Below, in pieces: positions 1 to 13,900 of a DNA stretch of 64,000 nt; position 1 is the first letter of the stretch, and every line of letters begins with the position of its first letter. Both the position numbers and the translations under genes were made by a program. The notes below the pieces were generated by a model that worked only from the letters and a program-made list of their open reading frames with translations, was not told where the DNA came from and searched no databases. Source of the stretch: Pyxicephalus adspersus (lineage: Eukaryota > Chordata > Amphibia > Anura > Pyxicephalidae). The stretch lies in contig NC_092859.1 in assembly GCF_032062135.1 (NCBI RefSeq), forward strand, positions 32,981,579-33,045,578, in the 5' to 3' direction.

Positions 1-3000
1 GAATATGAATGTGGTGGGTACTTGGTTATAAAACCCTTTCAATGCCAAAGGTGTTCTGTCTGATTTTTTTGTTTTGCATCTCCGGTCAGAAGTTCAGGTG
101 TTACTATGTATGAGATGGGATTTATTTTGCATTCTGGGCTCCCCTGTGTTTTCCTGAATCATATACTTAACACTAGCATAGGACACAATCAGGGACATTA
201 TGATCTGTAATGTGCCCCCCTTAAAGTAAACTCCAGACAAACAGCTAAATACACAGAACAAGGCCCAATAGATAAGTAATGCTTTCAGGTCTCCTCCCTG
301 TCCCTGGCCAATGACTTAAGAGTGAAAGGACATGATGAGTGGTGAGCTAATTGTCAGGATACTTTTTCTCCAATCAGTATTAACCTTGTTAGTACATTAA
401 CACATTGGCTCCTTGTGCTGCCTCCTCTCCCAATCTCAGTTAAGTTGTACAAGAGGCTGCAAGATGCCAACTCTTGTAACTGGTACTGGTAAAAACCAGG
501 GTGGTGATGGTTAGTGCACATGCTCTTGACTTGTTCTAGTTACAAGATTAGCTTTGCCAGTACTTAAAGCAATTGAATTCCCAAGTTGGATAACAGGAAT
601 TGTTACAGAAATGTATAAACAGTGGAACAAGGTAGTCAAACCATTCCATACAAGTTATTCCCAATATCAAATTCGAAATGTACAAGGAAAAATTTACTGT
701 AGTCACAATAGAAAAGTTTGAATTGATGGGACAACAGTAAACTCTTCTTCAATGACCTGGGTTTTACTCACCTTGCTTTATCACTATATCAAAGTTAGCC
801 AAGTGCCTATATACTGTTAATATGGGAGAATAGTGCAGCAGGGGTTGGTGATGTTAGTAATTCTGTAAAGATCTGTAAAGTTGGCCATATATTTGAAATG
901 TGATCATTTATTTACCATTAAGACAGGAACCACTGTCAGGTCACTCTGGGTAGATTCATCTCCTATTTGTCCTGGTGACTATTGTCAGTAACACAAAAAG
1001 TGTTAGTTATTCCAAAATGTTAGAGATGTCATCAGAATGTGAGGCATTTATTGGAGTTTTAATGGGGACCTTTAAAGTGACTGTTTTAGTGACAACTGTA
1101 TAAAAGCTGCCACAGTCAATACTTGTGACCCCATGAAGTTATATGAAGCTAATTCTGTTTTTTATTGAATTCTATTTGATCAAATTTACTCTTTCAGTGT
1201 AAAAAATTGTGTTTAATTCATAAAACTGATTTAAAAAATTTATGTTACAGTTAAGTTTGTCAATAGCAGGTTGCACTTGTCTCTGCAATCACCTAATTTC
1301 AGCTACGAAAAGCTGGTTGAAATTGTCTGAAAATTGCTATGATTAGAACTAGCATTAAGAACTCAGCTGGCAGGGGAGCAACTTCCATTAGGCAGCATGG
1401 CAGCTGTACGTTGGTGATTCAGGTACTTAGTTCCCTTCAAACTATCATCAGTATTCTCATTTGATATGTCCATATTGAATCATTCAGAAATTGCACATCT
1501 CCCTCCCAGGTTATAAAACACTTTGTTTTGTTCAGTGATTGCTGTGGGTTCGGAAATGTCTAGGCTTTGGCAGATGCAGAGTGCTTCCACCGTAATATTT
1601 CAGTGGAAAATATTTTTGTCATTAGAACTGACTCTGTGTCTATCTTGTGCAGAGGATTCCAAGAATGACACGTCAATTGCTAAAGCACGCCAAACACTAA
1701 TTCCTCTCAGATAATAAAGTACAATCTGTTGTCAATGTGTGTGGCTTTTGTTTGTTTGACATCCAATGTGCTTCATAAATTTGTTTTTTGAAATACCTTG
1801 AGGCCAGTGGAGAAATGAGAAAGCTTAATTTTATTTTTAGAGTACCTGTCTCCTAGAGCATATATCCCAAATGCTATAAAATCACCATCTTGGGAATATG
1901 AAAGGGCAAGGTTCTCACTATACCCTAATTAGTGTAATTGATTTTATGGGGATTCTAAACAATGAGAGTGGGACCTTCCTTGGGGGCATGATTTAATCGA
2001 TTTTTTTGTTTTATGTGAAAGTTTTTTTTTATTTAGAAGTTATTGATTTTTTGTGGGGTATTATCAAAGTAGTTTAGTTTAATTCATTCTTCAATGTAGT
2101 TTATTTTATTTAATTTAAAATCAAACTTTGTATATGTGTTCTTTTGTTTCTTGTGTATTTGATTATTATTTGTGTACTATTGTTGTAAATTTTTTTTATT
2201 TTTATTACTACTATCATTTTTTTTCTTACAAAAATGTGTTAAACAATTAGTCTGGCAATAGTTTTTTTTTGTACAGAAACAGCCCTGGGATAGTTAAAGA
2301 AGTTTCCATAACCGTCAGAACTTTAAAAGCATTATAACTTTAAATTTCCCTTCCCTGTCTATGGATTTCACCAAAATAATAAAATTTAATAAAATCTTTC
2401 AAATGATAAAACTACTCAGCCCTAGCTGATTTGCTGCTGTCTTTGGGGGAGAGAAATCTGAACAGTAAAGACAAAGACAGACATAAAAATATGTCAGAGG
2501 TTTTAACACTAATCACGACTGTTTTCACTACTATATGTATCTGCATTAAAGAGAGAGCCCTACTTAATAGATCAAAGACATAATTTCATATGTGTGTAGA
2601 GAAATGGCTTTCGGGAAATGCAGTTTTGGAGGTGTAACCACATTAGTAGCATTTACCTCTGAGCAGCTGGCCTTTGTTTTGTATTTCTTTCTATAAAGCT
2701 GTTATGTGGGAACAATGTAAATGAAAATTATAATTGGGGGTAAATTTGGGTAGCGCCTAGACATACATTTTAATTAGCCTAACTTCATCCTTCCTTGCTT
2801 GCCATGCCAGCCAATAAGTTGCAAAATAATTTACCTAACCAGGTCAACCTGGTTTGGAAGTATTACCTTATCTTATGCCCATCAGTCAGGGACCTCCTTT
2901 AACCATGGGTCTCTGGGGCTGTCATTTCTTTTCAACTAACCCTACCTCCTTTGTATTTATACCAGTTAACATAGAAAAAAAAATATTTGTAAGAATTATT

Positions 3001-4813
3001 TCATAATTGCTTTTGTATGGCAAAAAAATTACATTCACGCCTATAAAGTGCACCTAAAGCATTTAATTTCAAACCGAACCCTTGCATCCAAAATGTGTTA
3101 TTTTTTATTAAAGGCTGTCAGTTCATGTACATGAATCACGGAGTCACATTTACATTCCATCAGTCTTGCAGGAATATATTATTCTATTTTTTATTGTCTC
3201 TCCACATGTTTTCTTTGACAATTCATAATCATTTCTACACCTCTGAATATCCTTCTGCTTTGTTATTAAAGTCTTGGGCGAGACTTTAGAGAAGGACCTG
3301 AGGGTAAGGTGAGGATTTGTGTTGTATTTTGTGTACTGTGAAAGGTTACATCCTGTTCCTACAGGTTACAATTGTCGGGCTACTTGATGTTTTTCCCATC
3401 CTGGCCTCTTCCTGTGATGTTACCATAACAATAAACAAAGCAATATTATTTAGTAATTTTCAAAATCACTCCTTACATACAAACATTTCAGAAGTTTTCC
3501 CTAATCCCTTTATTTGACAAATTTTGCCTTCCTTCCTCACTGATCTGTTGGTTGGAAAATGTTTGTCATGTAGACATGCAGAGTCTTAATCTATTGGCTA
3601 GGTGTTAAAGCGAGGGCCTCAAGGCTTTGCTTGTTGTGTTGGGGCTTTGTTGAGGACTGTCTGTGGGCCTAGCTGGATTAGACTCCTTTGATTCTTTGTA
3701 TGTTTTACAAGAGATTTTCATCAACACTACATTTCCTTCCTAAGCACTTATTACATCTTGGTTTATTTGAAAGATTAATCTAAATAGAACTGTGAGAAAG
3801 TAAAAACAGCTCAAAGAGTATTCTGCTAAGGAGATTCCTCTCTAATGGGTCTTGTGGTCATCAACAAACCCAATAAAAATGTTTTATTGGGTTCCTATTT
3901 TGTATTTCAAACATATATAAAGTCATTTTTTGTTTTTCAGATGGAGGTTAGGATAATAAAGACTTCTGCTCTGTGGAATTTATTGAAATTCTATTCAATT
4001 TTTGTCTCAAAAACACAAGAGAGCAGCAAAGCAAAAGCAACTTTCTTAGGTCAAGAATACATCCCACATTGTAGTAATGTTTGTGTTACCACAATGTGGG
4101 GCGCCGCAGCATGGACATCTTAATGTGTTTAAGTGTTATTCACCTAAAACTCCTGAATTGTGGCATGCTACTATTGTGCATTGTTTTCCAAAACAAAATG
4201 GGGTTGGGTTCAGTTTTGGCTGATGGGGTGTGTTAGCAGCCAACATGCAACATGATGCACTTTAACATCTATTCGTAAACAGCTGTGATCCCTATTGGCA
4301 AATATCACCCTACCTCCTGTTCCTGTGACAACTCTAACACTTTGGATTTTCTGTCATTTTCTGTAACAGAGAAAATAGTATCGAAAACCACGAAGCTGAT
4401 TAGATAAGTCTGTGTGTGTGTGGAAAAAGTAAAAAGTAGAGTTATCTAATAACACAGTTTTTCTCAAGTTTTTAACATGGGAGAACCCTTTAGGAAAGTT
4501 TTAGGTCTTTAGGGAACCCCTGCTATAATTACTATATCCACAACCCTATTCACAGCCCACATTATTGTGGTGAACATTGGGAAGCATGCCTTTTACTTTG
4601 CTGGCTAGTGTGAAGAATGTCACCCCTAACAACAGCCAAAAAGATCATTGGTGTCACCTAAACTGACCTGAGAGGCACGAATTGCTCATTGCTCAAAGAA
4701 CCCCCTAGAAACCCTGGTTGAGAAACACTGCTTTCACATATTTCAGTGATATGACAGCCAAATATGTAATTTTGTTAAAATTGCTAATTCTTTTATTTTT
4801 TATTTTTTTACAG
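1..4813 (+). other. VWF intron (3' part), no exon found
   Basis: AT-rich intron sequence with T-rich runs near 2,000-2,270. The small open frames here have no Cys-rich VWC pattern. One hAT-like element is listed separately at 4455-4730. Confidence 0.75.
4455..4730. mobile_element. hAT-like non-autonomous element, copy A
   Basis: The ends are CAGTTTTTCTCAAG and GGTTGAGAAACACTG, inverted relative to each other with a few mismatches. The interior includes 'gaacccctgctataattactatatccac' style sequence (related to 49487-49729). No clear target duplication survives, so this copy is old. Confidence 0.6.
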
Positions 4814-4918
4814 TTTGTGATAACACTACGTGCACCTTACCCTCTGTTCCACGCTGTGAAAATGGAATGATACCTGTACTTGCCAACCCTGGAGAATGTA
4901 TTCCAATCTATAATTGTG
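4814..4918 (+). CDS. VWF: VWF exon: first half of VWC module C2
   Basis: The acceptor is a pyrimidine tract ending TTACAG and the donor is GTATGC. The exon starts with two bases of a split codon and ends with one. It encodes about 34 residues, including [15 protein letters not shown] and NPGECIP, which follow the human C2 segment closely. This is the first VWF exon visible. The preceding 4.8 kb shows no other exon I can support. Confidence 0.9.
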
Positions 4919-7900
4919 GTATGCATTAACTTTTAAAAACAAATTTAAAGCGGTTTTATTATCAGCCTTTTAAATAATATATGTCCGTACAAAATTTTGC
5001 ATGTGTATGGGCTTTAAGTAATGATGTACTAAAAAAAAACAAATGCAGCCAGCACATCTAAGAACTGGTAAGATGCAATATATAAAGTTATTGTTTTTGG
5101 TTTAGTTATGCTTTAATTACCATACTAGAATATATTGTTTCTCTGCAGTAATTACAAATACATTTGACATTAGTTCTGTGATCATATGACTCTGCAGGAT
5201 AAATGATTATACACTATACAAGGATCTTTGAAATTACATTATTTTACTATTAATCTATCACTATGCATGAAAACACACACACACATTTTATATATATTAT
5301 ATATTTTTGTGTGTGATTCTGCATTCATCCCATTGATCTGGCTGGTATTATTTGGGTAAACCTAATACTTTAACTGCCATAAATAGGGATTTCTGGGAAA
5401 ATCCATGTTCCGCTGCTTGTTACAGGGCTCCGTTTACTAAGAGGCATCTTTCAACAGTTGACCTTTTGGTTTGAATTCACTTCATTTTATATAGTGCTGT
5501 GAAAAGCCTTCATTCCCTTTATCCCAGTGTATTATTCACCAAACCCCAGTTCCATACCACCAGCTTGGCTGAGGATTTGCTCCACACATTCCAATGCAGT
5601 GAGCTTCCACAGCGAGGCAATAACACCACGAGCAAGGCTTTTCACACGGGAAAGTTGGGAAAACTCCAGAGATCCTAGACCAGCGGAGAAGCATATGTTA
5701 CTGAGTGTACACTAGACTGGCTGTCAAATACTACAGCTGCTCCACCAGTCACACCTACTGAAAATGTATATCTATGTATAAAATCGTGAAACATTTTTAG
5801 CTTTGAAAGTCTGCGGGGCTGTGAAATTGGAGCAAAAGGGCAGCTCTCATCTATAACACACCCCAACAGGGCCTTATCTCTGACACTAATCAAGGAATTT
5901 GGATGCTATGGGCAATCCACTTGTTGACCTGGTGTACCTTCCAGCTTTCAAAGACAGAAAACACATATTGTTTGGAAAGGATTTTTTTAATAAGACACAC
6001 CTCCTGCCACACACCCCAATTACGTTGTCATCATTTCTAACTTTAAGTAACTAGACTTGATTTTCTTTGTGTAGTGTAGCTGGTAACACAGTTACAGTCC
6101 TTTAGGATCCAATAACAGATATGAGGAGCGAAGATCTATTCTAGTGGATATAAATTGGACAGCTTCTGGACATAGGCCCTTTTACTATGCAGTTGTGGGA
6201 GATTGCACACATTATACATCAGATTTGAAGGTGTGTTGCTACTGGGTGGCATGACATTATTTTTGGGAAATTGCGGGCTGCGCTGCCGATAGGCAAAGGT
6301 AGACAATAAAGGACAACTTTATTAGTCTGTTTCCATTATGTAATGCAAACAAAATATTTGCATCACAAGCAAGAAAAAAGTGTAATAGTCATAGCAAATA
6401 TATCAAAATATATGGTAGCTCATCCTATTTATTACTGGCACATTAAAATGTGTGCAAAACATTATTTTTTACTTTTTTAATTTATATTGTTACTGGTATG
6501 CAAGAATGAAAGACAGACACAAGACAGTTTTATATAAAGTTGTTTTTTTAGTTTTTATTTTAAATGAAAAGTAACATTCAGTTAAGGCGGAATTAAACCT
6601 GGCAATACTTTCCTGTCCCCATTCGTTCGTAGGGCGCTGCTATCTTTTTCTTTCTCCTCTTCCTTTTATCTTGATTGACTGGGCTGGGATGACCTAAATC
6701 CCATGCAGTTTATTAATTCCTAGAGTCCACTAGAGAAGCCGGGATTGCCGGGTATCCTGGCAATCAATGCTGACAATAAGCATGCCAGGATCGATCAGGC
6801 ATGTAAAACAGATTATTGCAGAAGGAATATCACCTGTTCCTTTCTGCAATAATGACTAGCCTGATCATATGTTCAAAGTGGAACTTTAGTTTCATTTTAA
6901 GGTACTGCTGATTATGTTGCAGTATGCAGTTGGACAGTATTAGGGAAGTTTTACCTGGGGATGATCAGCTAAAAATGTACTATACACAGAGAAATGTTCT
7001 CCTACAAGTATTTAGAAAACCAAAGATGATACAGTAGTGTAAAACTGGCTAGCAGCAGGACAATTGCAACCAGATATAACAGCACTAACTGGCATATGGC
7101 TAATGTAAACTAAAAAAAAACTACCCCCTTCCCTGAAAAAAATCCCTAAAATACCACCTTCTAAATCAAAAGAGCCAATGATCAAAAAAAATTACAATTT
7201 GCTCTAATCTCACCCTATACAGTTTGTAAGCTTTTCCTATTCTTTACCTACAACAGCTTTCAATTCACTGACACTGTGGCTGCTCTGTCCCCCCCCCTAG
7301 CTTTATAGTAAAATAGTTGGATAAATACACTTTTTATTGGCCATTCTAAGCATTCTGTTAATTATTAAAGGCCATGCTCACTCAAGTTCATTATAGTCTA
7401 AAAAAGTTATATTGAACAAATTTGTAAATAAGTTTTTCAAAACTGCAGACCTCTTACCAATGCTAACTCGAATCCTAATAAACAGTAGGTTGAGCATTTG
7501 TGAGCACTTGTGTCACCTATCTGTTTGGAGCTCAATGCCAGGGGAACATTATGAGTCTAGAGAACCTGTCACCTGTACATTACTATCTCATATGGCATTA
7601 TAGCCTATTCAAAACAAATTTAGAAAAAACAATAATATTAAAAATTAGTTAAAAACAATAATACAATATAATAATAGGAAAATAAAGGACCATGGAACCA
7701 CTTAACCCATACATACATATGCGTACCTAGGATAGGTATCATAGTTTGTGGGTGTATGGTGTTTTTAGTTTAGTTCATCCCTAGACCAAACATCTGTATG
7801 TAGGAGGTGTATTATATTTACAGTGATTATATGCCTCTAAAATTATTCTTGGTTTAAACTCAGCTCCAAAGAAAGCTACAGATAATGTTCTCCTTTAGCC

Positions 7901-10900
7901 CAGAAGATGGTGCCATTTCTTCTGGCTCTGAGATGGCTTTAATATCTTATGTAACTGTGCTTAGGAGGGTTCTGAGTCTTCTAGTATGGGTCGTAGGAAA
8001 ACCGAAAACAATGTAATATTGTATATTACAAGAAATCAGTGAATTATACTATGATATCCAAAGAGCTTATAGTCTTTGATCATATTTAATGGCATTACAA
8101 ATTAGTAAGGGAAACAATGTACAAATACCCAGAAGAACAAATAAGAATTATTTTTTATAATGTTTTCATCATCATAAATAGAATATGAAAAAATATCACT
8201 ATAAGCTATTTTTTTCATACCCCAATTGCTGGTTGCAGTCTCCTGTTATGGTTTACTAGGCAGCAATGGTCCTCTGCCACCATGTGTCTGGACACAAGGG
8301 CATTGATCACATGATCTCATCAAAGGGTGTGTATGAGACAATGCATCCCATGTTTTGGAGTAAGGAAATGGGAACACTTTTCATGTGATGACAATGTCTA
8401 GGCTATAAATACACACAGTTAATACTTTATATTCTATGTGCTGCTGAACCCTTTATTTAAGTATGCTAAATGTGCAAAACATGTTGACCCCACTTCAGAT
8501 TAGTGAATTCAGAAGTTTCCAGTAAAGGTGCTGTTAAGGGTCGACCATACAAAGACATTTTAGACAAGTGTGCTCTTTCCACCTTGCGGTAACTGGAGAA
8601 GGCCCTTTTTTGTTCTAGCATTACCGTACCCTTGTGCACAAAGCCAGATCCATAAAGACATGACTTGATGATTTTGGTGTGGAAGCCCTGCCCTCAACCT
8701 TACGGAACACCTTTGAGACTAATTGGAATGTTGATTCTGAGCCAAACCTTCTCCAGCGGGAATGAGCAAAATTCCAACAGACATGCTACAAAATCTTGTT
8801 GAAAGTTTTCCGAGAAGAGTAGAGACTAAAGGACGTAGACAAATCTATATTAGGATGGGATGTTCAAGAAATTTATATAGGTTTGATGGTCAGGTGTGGA
8901 CAAACTTGTAACCATATAGTGTATATGCAGTATATATACATTGATATTAAGTGTACCTGTGCCCCAAAAATGAACATTTGTATATTCCTAACAAGCAATA
9001 AAAAGGTTTTTAAAAGTTCTACTTTAGTTAGCTTTGATTATTTTTTTTTTATGTTACCAGCGTGCAAATTGGAGACGTGTCCTGTACCACCAACTTGTCC
9101 ATCTTATAAGGAACTGACAAAGACTAGCACAAAGTGTTGTGATACATATGAATGTCGCTGTACCTGTTCCAACTCCACAAATACCTGCCCACCTGGATAC
9201 ATCTCCTCCAGCCTGACTAATGAGTGTGGCTGTACTACTGTTACCTGTGCTCCAGATGAGGTAAGATGAAGCACTGCCATTTGTTATATAAGGCAGAAAC
9301 AACCCCAGGATGATAAAGGGGATTTCTATATAAAATACGGGAATACATTTGCAAATTTGACCTTATAAGTTTAGTGAAAAGGTGTATTTTTATATTTATA
9401 ACTTCTTCATTATGCTCAGTATGAAACAAGTGATCATCAAAATGTAAAAATTGCAAAGCAATGTGTAATGTAACAATTGTGGAGCTGCAAAGCAGGGAGA
9501 TACCACACACATGGCAATCTGACTTGAAAGTGAACCTGTGTAACGCCTAGTGAAGTTTGCCATTAGGGTGTTTTCTATTAGCAATCTGCCACAAAAGTAC
9601 ACCAACATTACTAGGGGAAGAGGTAAGGGTACAACAATATTGGATTTTGATTATGTTTATGCCAATAAAAGGTCATGCTTAATTTATAGGTATATTATTG
9701 CAAAAAATGTACTTAAATTGTTAGTGGATTCTGTGTGTGTTATAATTTATGCAGTTAGATAGGCCCTGATAATACAAAGCATACTTAAGCTCCTTGAAGT
9801 ATATGTGACCTTATATTGGGCTAAAGAATTTTGAATTTATTCATTCTGGTGTGGTGCTTTTGTTTTTAAATCTTCAACCAAACTTATGAAAACTTTCATT
9901 TGTTTTCAATTTATAGGTTTGTGTCCATAAAAATATTGTGTATCGTATCGGAAGCACATGGGAAGAGGGATGCCAGAACTGTAGGTGTACAGACCTGATG
10001 GACTCGATCACAGGACTCCGCATAGTGGAATGTGTTAAAAAACAATGTAATGTAAAATGTGCCCCGGTAAGTACATTAGAGTGACGTATAATTTATGTAA
10101 AACTGCTGTAGTTATATTCATTGCACAGCTTTAATATTGGCAGCAGGAAAGGCTAGAAATGTGTCTGAATGAGCAACAGATCTGGTAAACGTCATTGGCT
10201 TATTATGCTGTTTCCTACTAACAACCAGTGTAGGACTGGCAGCACTGAACAGTACAGATGAGCTCTATTCATGCTTTATTTTCTAAATCCCAGAATACAG
10301 GATGCTAAAATAAAGATTCAGATAATTTTACTAACTGCATTTAAATGATATTAAATGAAACCCTATACTAACCCTATACAGTTTAACAGAAACATAGAAG
10401 AGTGACAGACAAAACTCAATCCAGAGTACCCCTTTTGCTGATTTTTCAGAATATATATCTATGAATCTCCTAGGCATGTTTAAATTCACTTATTCGCTGA
10501 TTACTGACACACTACCTCTGCAGGAAGTCTGTTCCAAACATCAACATACTGTTTCTGTAAAATAATACTTTCTAAGGTTAGTTTTGAAATTGTTTCCTGC
10601 AAGTTTAAGGTCTTAAGATCATGTCCCTGTGTTCTTCATCTAAGCTTCACATTGACATAAAATGTATTAGGGTTTCCGTCATGTGCAGTCAGTCTCTCCT
10701 GATATGTTACATCTCAGATTTTTAAACCATTTTTGCCCAACTCTGGACATGTGCTGTCCTAATATCTTTTTGTAAGTGAGAACTCCAGAACTGAACACAG
10801 CATTCTAAATGGGTAAAGATATATAAAGGGTATGCATGACCTCCTTCCTCCTATTGGTAATCTCTCTAGTCAAACACCCCGTAATTCTAATCCCTTTCAC

Positions 10901-13900
10901 CGTTGACTACCTACACTGTCCGCTCATTTTGCAATATTCCAAAATAGGAACCCTGAATTCTTCTGCTAGCTTTGTATGGAATCACCATAAAACCACCCAA
11001 ACATAAAGTCTTCACTTGTGCAACTTTTTATGACAATATTACATGGAAATATAATAAATTCTTTGTTGAAATCAAGATAAACTGTATCCACAGCATCACC
11101 TGCAAGATGCATGTTTATAAATTATCATTGATCCTTCTTTTTAGAAGTGATTTCATTTATCTTACTACTACAGATGTAAAACTCATTGGAAAGATTTAGA
11201 TAATTAGTTTTGCCTGGTGAGAATTTGGACCCTGTTCAATCAGTCATAAGATACTGGCACAGTTGGGTCTTGGCCCACCCAAAAAAGTGTACACTGCAGT
11301 TAAAGACACAGTAATTTTAAAGCCTACCTCTTGGTTCAGATATACCTACCTTCTTATTGCTTCCCTATATCTACTTACTAGAGCATACACAGGGTTGCTG
11401 TTGTTGTCATGTAACAGTGTTTATGATTTTTGAATAGCTACTTTGACAAAGAGAGCTGCAAAGGTGAGTACAACTGAATCAGGGGTTTGGCTAGTTTAAG
11501 CTACAAAACTGAATGGGCAAAGTTGCAGAGTCTACTTAAGCAACTTGGTCTAAGCAACTTAAGAACTTGGTCCAGGGCTCAGCTGTGAAAAATTACACTG
11601 ATAAGTCATCTGCTTTTTGCCTATATAAGCATGTGCATAGATTACACCATACAAAGCGATAGATGGTTCATCTTCTGGAACTGCCCTTCCATCTTTCAGC
11701 CTATGTTTCCTGCCTTTTAAGGATTAATATCTAATAAATCTAAAGAGCATTCACATTTTTAATTCGGTGGCCTAAATAGAGGATTTTTTAATGTTTAGAT
11801 ATATATATTTTTTTTAGGTACAGCTTTTCTTCTTTTAAAATGACACATAATTGCATTAAATGCTATTATAATATCTATCTGGAGTTAACATTAATCATAG
11901 ACAGAACGGAACATTTTTGTGCTCATCATTTTTGGTCAGATAGCACTTGGAACTTGAATCTGTTCTCAGCGAGAACCACATTGGCCTGCAGCCACTGGTA
12001 CTTTTAACCACAAGCTTGTTTTCAAGATTTACTGCAGCCATTTTAATCTTGGTATGATTTAAGGGCAGGGAACATCCCTACACTTTGAAAAATGATGGTG
12101 CATCAGTTTGCAGACAACAAATACAGAGCTACTGCTGGACTTTCCTATTGAACGGTTCAACATAAAGCACACACTAAAATGTAAAAGCACCCTGTGTTAA
12201 ATGTCGAATAATCTGAAAAGTCACCATCCCTGGTGACATGGAAGCTTCTTATTGGCTAGCCACCTTATCATTCCAAGGTCCTGAAGACTCCAGCAATGGT
12301 CTGTTGATGTCATGATTAGAGATGGCAACAATGGACCTGAACTGCAGCAGTAAATCGCTGCTCTCCACTTGTGGTACAGGCACTGGTGGTGTTGTGGAGG
12401 TTCACGTGATGGCTGCTTCAGGTGAATAAAAAGGTTGTGTGAGGGCTTCTTCTTTCTAAACTAAGAATGGCTGGGAGCATGGCAGTTGTGATACAATATT
12501 TGCCATGAGATGGGCCATAAAGCAAAACTAGACCCAGGAGATACTCACCTGTCCCTGTTCCATCACAAGTGCCACTATCTTTTTTCATCATCTCTTTCAC
12601 ATTCCAATCTTCTACCATCTTGAATTCATTCAGTTCTGGCACCTGCAGGGAATATCCTGGCAAAAAATGCTGAGAAAAACTTTTGTTCAGCAAATTTTGA
12701 CAGATGGGAGGGAGACTGCAGGTAAAAATATTTATTGCAGAAGTGGCATCCCCTATCCTTTTCTGCAATAAAGCCCTGCCTGATTCCATATTTTTAAAGT
12801 GAAACTATATCTTTTATCAAGTGCACCAAAATCATGGAATATCATATCAGGGCTGAAAACAAAGATGTAATTTTTCTGCAAAAATAACTCAAAAATAATT
12901 TACTACGGCATCTAAAACAATTTGTCAAATTGCCCAATTTAATAAAAAATAAATTATCGAGTTAAAAAAATCTTAGTATGCTACTTTTAAAAACCTAAGA
13001 CCTTGTAAAGTAAAAACTGACTGGCTTTTATTACAGAGCAAACGAGGTGCCAGGTCCCGGTTGCCGCGATATAGGCACAAGTCTGAACGTTTATAAACAC
13101 AGATAGTTCCGCTTGATTAATTCAACAGCCTGACTCCGACAAAGCCACCACTTTGTCTACATGGTTGGAACTCACTAGAAAAGCTTAATGTAGGCTCGAT
13201 TTAAGTTTATAATCTATTCCAAGGCACTTCTCCGCTGAAAGTATGTTGATTTTAGTGAGAATGTTTGGGAATATCTGTGAGGGAACAATGAGTACGCTGT
13301 GTTTTATGACCTCTCTTTCGCAAGCGCTTCAAAGTTTTTCCTCCTCTCCAACACGTTGTAATTGAAAAAGCAGCACAGTGTAAAAGAATGGGGTGAGACA
13401 TTTAGACCAAGCATGGCACATCTCCTTGGGTGGCCAAGGGTGCATGTTATTATGTGTGATGGTGCCTTGGGGTGCACTTAGCCCCTTGCCATTGTTTTGT
13501 AATGGATAACTAATTGTCCTGTCAGAAAATATGGTTCACAATTTATGATTTTCAGTAGAAGATTTTTTTTTACTTTGCTTTGGGTTTCTTACAGTATGTT
13601 TGGCTGAAAACAATTTCAATATAAATGCATGTAAAACAATAATTTAATTGCAAAAATATCTAGGAAAACAGAAGCAAAGGGTTTACAGTGAGATCAGAGG
13701 ATTTACAGTCAGAGCTTTTCTAGCCTGTATTAGAAATGTGGCCAGGGCAATTCAGTTGGATAATGTATTATATGTGCCATAGTTTCCATAAAATAATTTT
13801 TAATATAATCCTGCAGTCAGATATCAATTACACACAAATTATTGCTTCTCTGAATTTTTAATAGATCATTTTAAATAAACAAAGACAACAGTATACATAA

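Larger units (their letters stand above)
4919..9060 (+). other. VWF intron with two repeat insertions
   Basis: AT-rich. It holds a hairpin-bearing repeat near 6.58-6.9 kb and a Tc1-derived element ending at 8921, both listed separately. A short (AC)n/(TA)n patch lies near 5,273-5,310. Nothing else is recognised. Confidence 0.75.

Noticed and set aside
1523..1714. Possible upstream VWF exon
   Set aside because: It lacks the VWC cysteine spacing and has no suitable acceptor and donor around a matching phase.
3845..4123. 92-codon plus-strand frame
   Set aside because: AT-rich with no motif. It lies in a VWF intron and looks like chance.
8883..9269. 128-codon open frame including the VWF exon at 9061
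   Set aside because: Only codons after the acceptor at 9060 match VWF. The upstream part is intron read-through.
12418..12789. 123-codon minus-strand frame
   Set aside because: Overlaps an interspersed repeat, has no recognised domain and no splice or codon evidence.
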